This document shows, in pieces, positions 49,430 to 52,949 of a stretch of 52,949 nt of DNA. A program made the position numbers and the translations under genes. Within the stretch, counting starts at the first letter, position 1; every line of letters begins with the position of its first letter. The stretch lies in the NCBI GenBank assembly GCA_947642555.1, contig CANRSX010000034.1, forward strand, positions 1 through 52,949, given 5' to 3'. A model generated the notes under the pieces. The model did no database searches and was not told the DNA's origin. It saw only the letters and a list, made by a program, of their open reading frames with translations. This DNA is from an uncultured Roseburia sp. (lineage in GTDB: Bacteria > Bacillota > Clostridia > Lachnospirales > Lachnospiraceae).

Positions 49430-50579
49430 ATGGATGAAAGAAAAAAAGCGCTTCCAATCGGGATTGAATTTTTTCGGGATTTTAGATCAAAAGGCTACTA
49501 TTATGTGGATAAAACGGCTTTTATCGCAGAGCTTTTGCAAACGAAAGGAGCCGTGAACCTTTTCACCAGGCCCCGGCGTTTCGGGAAAAGTCTGAATATG
49601 AATATGCTTAAGTCCTTTTTTGAAATCGGAGCGGATGCGTCTCTGTTCGAAGGACTTGATATTTCCAGAAAGAAAGAACTGTGTGAGCGGCATATGGGGA
49701 AGTATCCGGTCATCTCGTTCAGTTTAAAGGACGTGGAAGGCGGTGACTTTGAGACAGCCTGTGACAGTCTGGGCATGCTGGTCAGTGCGGAAGCGACCCG
49801 CTTCGCTTTTCTGAAGGAAAGCGACAGGCTGCAGGGTTATCATCCTGATTGATGAGTACGATGTGCCGCTGGATAAGGCTTATCAGGATGGTTATTATGC
49901 GCGGATGGTCAAATTAATCCGCTCTTTTCTCAGCCAGGCGCTCAAAACAAATGAGAGCCTGGAGTTTGCAGTCCTTACCGGCTGCCTGCGGATTGGGAGG
50001 GAAAGTATTTTTACAGGCCTGAATCATTTCAAAGTGTTCTCGATTTCCGATGAGCAGTGTGCAAAGTATTTTGGCTTCACCGACGATGAAGTGAAAGAAA
50101 TGCTCAAATATTATGGCGTGGAAGACCGTTTTTCAGATGTGAAAGACTGGTATGACGGTTATCGTTTTGGGGGCGGGGATATATACTGCCCCTGGGACGT
50201 AATCAATCAGTGTGATCTGCTGAGGGTGTCAAAGGATGCTCCTATGAGGCCGCACTGGGAGAACAGCAGCAGTAACGCCATTATAAGGGACATCCTGGAG
50301 GATGCCACAGAGGCTGTAAAAGGAGAGATCGAGGCGTTGATTTCCGGTGAGGCAGTGGAGAAGGAGATTATTCCGGAGCTGACCTATGCAGATCTTGATA
50401 ACAGGAATGTAAATATCCGTCAGACATATCTGTGGAGCGTCCTCTATGCCACGGGATATCTGACCGATACCGAAAAACCAGGCGGAGGACGTCATAAACT
50501 GGTGATTCCGAATAAGGAAAGGAAATATGGTCTGGCCTGTTATCGGAAAAACTGTCGCCTGGCGTATGAGAAAGAATAG
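49430..50579 (+). pseudogene. Broken AAA-ATPase-like / PD-(D/E)XK (DUF1703) gene
   Basis: The first part (49430-49852) has the usual start (PIGIEFFRDFRSKGYYYVDK) and the Walker-A-like RPRRFGKSLNM. It then stops after LKESDRLQGYHPD. The next part resumes in another frame: from 49836 it reads VIILIDEYDVPLDKAYQDGY and continues to 50579 with TGCLRIGRESIFTGLNHFKV and WYDGYRFGGGDIYCPWDVIN. About 20-30 residues expected between the parts are missing, so a small deletion shifted the frame near 49835. The C-terminal nuclease domain is also lost, since it ends at VIPNKERKYGLACYRKNC. Intact members are common accessory genes of gut bacteria with unknown role. Confidence 0.85.
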
Positions 50580-50605
50580 AGACACAGGAGAAAGGATGGC
50601 ATTAT

Positions 50606-51334
50606 ATGAACGAGATTCTGAAAGCGCTGCACGCGCGAAAATCAGTCCGTGCATATACGGAAGAGGAGATATCAGAGGAGGACCGGGAGCGTATCTTATC
50701 CGCGGCACTGCAGGCGCCCTCCGCGGGCTGTCAGCTGCTGTACACGATCCTTAATATCACGGATCAGGCAAAGAAGGAGCGGCTTTCGGAGCTCTGCGAC
50801 CACCAGCCCTTCATGGCGAAGGCGAAGCTGATGCTGGTATTCTGCGCGGACTGCCGGAAATGGCTCGCCTTTTATGAGGAGGCGGGATTAAAGCCGCGCC
50901 GTCCCGGACCGGGGGACCTGCTGCTGGCGGTGGAGGACGCGATGATCGCCGCGCAGAATGCGGTGACGGCGGCGGAGAGCCTGGGAATCGGATCCTGCTA
51001 TATCGGGGATGTGATGGAGCGGGCGGAGGAGGTAAAAGAGCTTCTCGCGCTTCCGCAGTATGTCTACCCCGCCTGCCTGCTCGTCTTCGGACATCCGACA
51101 GAACAGCAGAAAAACAGGGAGAAGCCGGCGCGCTTTGCGGTGTCGGACGTCGTCTGTGAGAACAGCTACCAGGAGAAGAGCAGTGAAAAGATCCGGGAAA
51201 TGTTTGCGGGAAAAACGGACGGGAAAGGTTATGACGAGTGGATGGAGGCTTTCTGGAAGAGAAAGTATGAGTCAGATTTTTCACGGGAGATGAACCGGTC
51301 GATGGAAGTGTACTTAAAAGAATTTTATATTTAA
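50606..51334 (+). CDS. Nitroreductase-family protein (NfsA-like)
   Basis: This 242-residue flavoprotein is of the NADPH-dependent NfsA/FRP group. FMN-contact motifs are ALHARKSVRAYTEEEISEED near the start, QAPSAGCQL, VEDAMIAAQNAVTAAESLGI and GSCYIGDV. A C-terminal arm contains the KPARFAVSDVV and YDEWMEAFWKRKY segments. Such enzymes reduce nitro compounds, quinones or flavin, and the natural substrate is unknown. It lies 14 bases before the DUF1593 gene and is likely co-transcribed with it. Confidence 0.9.
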   Translation: MNEILKALHARKSVRAYTEEEISEEDRERILSAALQAPSAGCQLLYTILNITDQAKKERLSELCDHQPFMAKAKLMLVFCADCRKWLAFYEEAGLKPRRPGPGDLLLAVEDAMIAAQNAVTAAESLGIGSCYIGDVMERAEEVKELLALPQYVYPACLLVFGHPTEQQKNREKPARFAVSDVVCENSYQEKSSEKIREMFAGKTDGKGYDEWMEAFWKRKYESDFSREMNRSMEVYLKEFYI

Positions 51335-51348
51335 GGAGGTATTGCAGA

Positions 51349-52845
51349 ATGGAAAAAGTAAGAACGATTATCACGCAGGACGCGGAGGTTGACGACCAGA
51401 ATTCACTCCGGCATTTTTTGTTTTATGCCAATGAGGTGGAGCTTCTCGGGATCGTGCAGACGTCCTCAAAGTTTCACTGGATCGGCGTGCCGGGGGCAGT
51501 GCGGACAGAGCAGCTGGATTCGGGGGATTTTGCGGGATTTGAGCAGGCGCCGTTTGACAGGCCGTACCGGTGGCCGGGAACGGACTGGATGTTCCGGGTT
51601 GTGGACGATTATGCGAAGGACTATCCGAATCTGTGCAGACACGCAGAGGGCTATCCGTCCCCGGAGCACGTAAGATCTCTGGTGAAGATTGGAAATATCG
51701 GATATGAGGGTGAGATGGAGCACAGCACCGAAGGGTCTGAGCTGATCAGAAAATATATTCTGGATGACGATGACCGCAAATTATACATCCAGATATGGGG
51801 CGGCACGAACACAGTGGCAAGAGCCCTGATGGACATTCAGCAGGAATATGAGGGCTCGGACGGATGGGAAGCGCTGCACGAGCGGATTACGAATAAGGTG
51901 GTTCTGACGGCCTGCGGGGAGCAGGACGGCACCTACCGCTCCTATATTGCCGAAGAGTGGCCGCAGATCCCGTTTATCAAGACACTGCAGATGCAGAGCT
52001 ATGCGTACGCGTGGTTCTGTATGCCGGAAGGGGAGAGTAAGGATACCCTGCGGGCCGCTTTTATGAAATCTGAGATTTTAAGAAAAGAAAGCGCCCTGGC
52101 GGGCGGGTACTGTACCTGGCTGGATGGCGTTTATTATGAGGGAGAGCTTCCGGAGTCGCAGTTCGGGGCCAATCCGGATATCACGAAGGAATGGTTTGGC
52201 GCCAGATTCGGCTTCGCGCCGCCCGAGCAGTACGATTTCCTGTCGGAGGGGGATTCGCCGACCTTTTTTGCGTTATTTGACTGGGGATTCCGGACGCTGG
52301 AGGATTTTTCCTACGGGGGAATGGCAGGCAGATATCAGAGGAAGGAGGATGCCTTCAATTCCAAAGGAGAGAAGCTGAACCTGTGGGATGTGTGTAAGGA
52401 TGTTTACCGGGACCGCGACGGAAATGAGAGCCTGCAGGAGTCCATGTGGGCTTATGTGGCGGATATACAGAGAGATTTTGCGGCGAGGGTCGCGTGGGCG
52501 GCGGGAGATGCGCCGGAGACATGTGACCATGCGCCGGGCCTTACGATCCGGGAGGGCCTGGATGTTTCGGTTCCGGCGGGAACGACGCTCACGCTGCACG
52601 CAGATATGACAAATGAAGATAACACCGGTTCCGAACTGTCCTGGAGGATTTATAAAGACGCCAGCAGCGCATGTGCGGAGGCTGTGGAGCTGAAAACGGA
52701 CGGAGATACTGCAAGTGTCGTAATTCCGGCGGGTGCGAAGAGCGGAGAGCAGATCCACCTGATCGCAAAGGCGCAGGCGAACGGAGCGCACAGACTGGTG
52801 CATTACCAGCAGGTCATCATCACGGTTTCGGGGGAGGGAGCGTAA
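51349..52845 (+). CDS. DUF1593 nucleoside-hydrolase-like protein
   Basis: This 498-residue protein has an N-terminal domain (about 1-310) that shows the DUF1593 pattern: RTIITQDAEVDDQNSLRHFL (a DxxxDD-like metal site, as in nucleoside hydrolases), YIQIWGGTNTVARALMDIQQ and GDSPTFFALFDWGFR. The C-terminal DUF1593_C-type Ig-like domain (about 400-498) carries IREGLDVSVPAGTTLTLHAD. There is no signal peptide. Relatives occur in polysaccharide-use loci, where they may split N- or O-ribosides or related glycosides. It pairs with the nitroreductase (14-base gap). A strong ribosome site TAAGGAGG precedes it. Confidence 0.88.
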   Translation: MEKVRTIITQDAEVDDQNSLRHFLFYANEVELLGIVQTSSKFHWIGVPGAVRTEQLDSGDFAGFEQAPFDRPYRWPGTDWMFRVVDDYAKDYPNLCRHAEGYPSPEHVRSLVKIGNIGYEGEMEHSTEGSELIRKYILDDDDRKLYIQIWGGTNTVARALMDIQQEYEGSDGWEALHERITNKVVLTACGEQDGTYRSYIAEEWPQIPFIKTLQMQSYAYAWFCMPEGESKDTLRAAFMKSEILRKESALAGGYCTWLDGVYYEGELPESQFGANPDITKEWFGARFGFAPPEQYDFLSEGDSPTFFALFDWGFRTLEDFSYGGMAGRYQRKEDAFNSKGEKLNLWDVCKDVYRDRDGNESLQESMWAYVADIQRDFAARVAWAAGDAPETCDHAPGLTIREGLDVSVPAGTTLTLHADMTNEDNTGSELSWRIYKDASSACAEAVELKTDGDTASVVIPAGAKSGEQIHLIAKAQANGAHRLVHYQQVIITVSGEGA

Positions 52846-52918
52846 GGAAAATTCGTGACTGGCTTATTGAAAAAACAGTGCTTTTGTGCTATGTCCCGAG
52901 TTTGCCACTTACAAGTAG

Positions 52919-52946
52919 AAAATGGAGCCTTCCTGGCTCCATTTTT
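52919..52946 (+). terminator. Terminator at right edge
   Basis: AAAATGGAGCC pairs with GGCTCCATTTT with loop TTCCT, followed by a further T. It ends the nitroreductase-DUF1593 unit. Confidence 0.85.
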
Positions 52947-52949
52947 GTC

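Overview
The window looks like chromosomal DNA of a gut Lachnospiraceae-type member of the Clostridia. The evidence is a single-chain PurL, a gap-pgk-tpi cluster, YesM/YesN control of an LplB/YtcP sugar importer, a BlaI/M56 pair, many one-component sugar regulators, moderately high GC coding sequence with AT-rich promoters, and strong Shine-Dalgarno sites. This assignment is an inference from gene content. I saw no rRNA, tRNA, CRISPR array or intact insertion sequence.

Left part (1-14.7 kb). The first 600 bases hold mobile-element debris: a TnpW-like small gene and a fragment of a PD-(D/E)XK_9 domain. Next come an ABC-2 exporter operon on the minus strand (616-3200), a BlaI-type repressor with its M56 membrane peptidase (3541-5471) behind a consensus promoter with two operator dyads, an XRE/zinc-ribbon regulator, a response-regulator remnant, and a GH3 beta-glucosidase with swapped domains. 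A MerR/MATE efflux pair follows, with a 19-bp-spacer promoter between the genes. Last come a LacI regulator and a medium-chain polyol dehydrogenase that share an operator-rich divergent region, and a LysR gene.

Middle part (14.7-35.2 kb). PurL is followed by three small unknown genes and an ECF sigma factor with a DUF4179 partner. An uronate-sugar region follows: an AraC regulator, a GPH symporter with a 2-hydroxyacid dehydrogenase, then GH88 hydrolase, a KduD/DhuD-type reductase, a DhuI-like RpiB-family isomerase and a galactose-binding-fold protein. One ungapped 33-base motif lies at exactly the same distance from the -10 box of the AraC gene, the symporter operon and the GH88 operon. This points to one autoregulated regulon for unsaturated glucuronyl oligosaccharides. 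A structured 160-nt element sits inside the GH88 operon, and a separate promoter-to-terminator ncRNA follows it. Then come hisJ, the glycolytic cluster gap-pgk-tpiA, a small lipoprotein and an MBL-fold hydrolase.

Right part (35.2-52.9 kb). A YesM/YesN two-component system precedes an eight-gene plus-strand operon: solute-binding lipoprotein, GH78 rhamnosidase-like protein, MatC-like permease, two ABC permeases, a MupG-like (DUF871) glycosidase, a ROK kinase and NagA. I infer import by ABC, phosphorylation inside the cell, cleavage by a phospho-glycosidase and deacetylation of an amino-sugar glycan. This is the best candidate for an undescribed pathway in the window. After it lie a broken AAA-ATPase/PD-(D/E)XK gene, a nitroreductase and a DUF1593 nucleoside-hydrolase-like protein.
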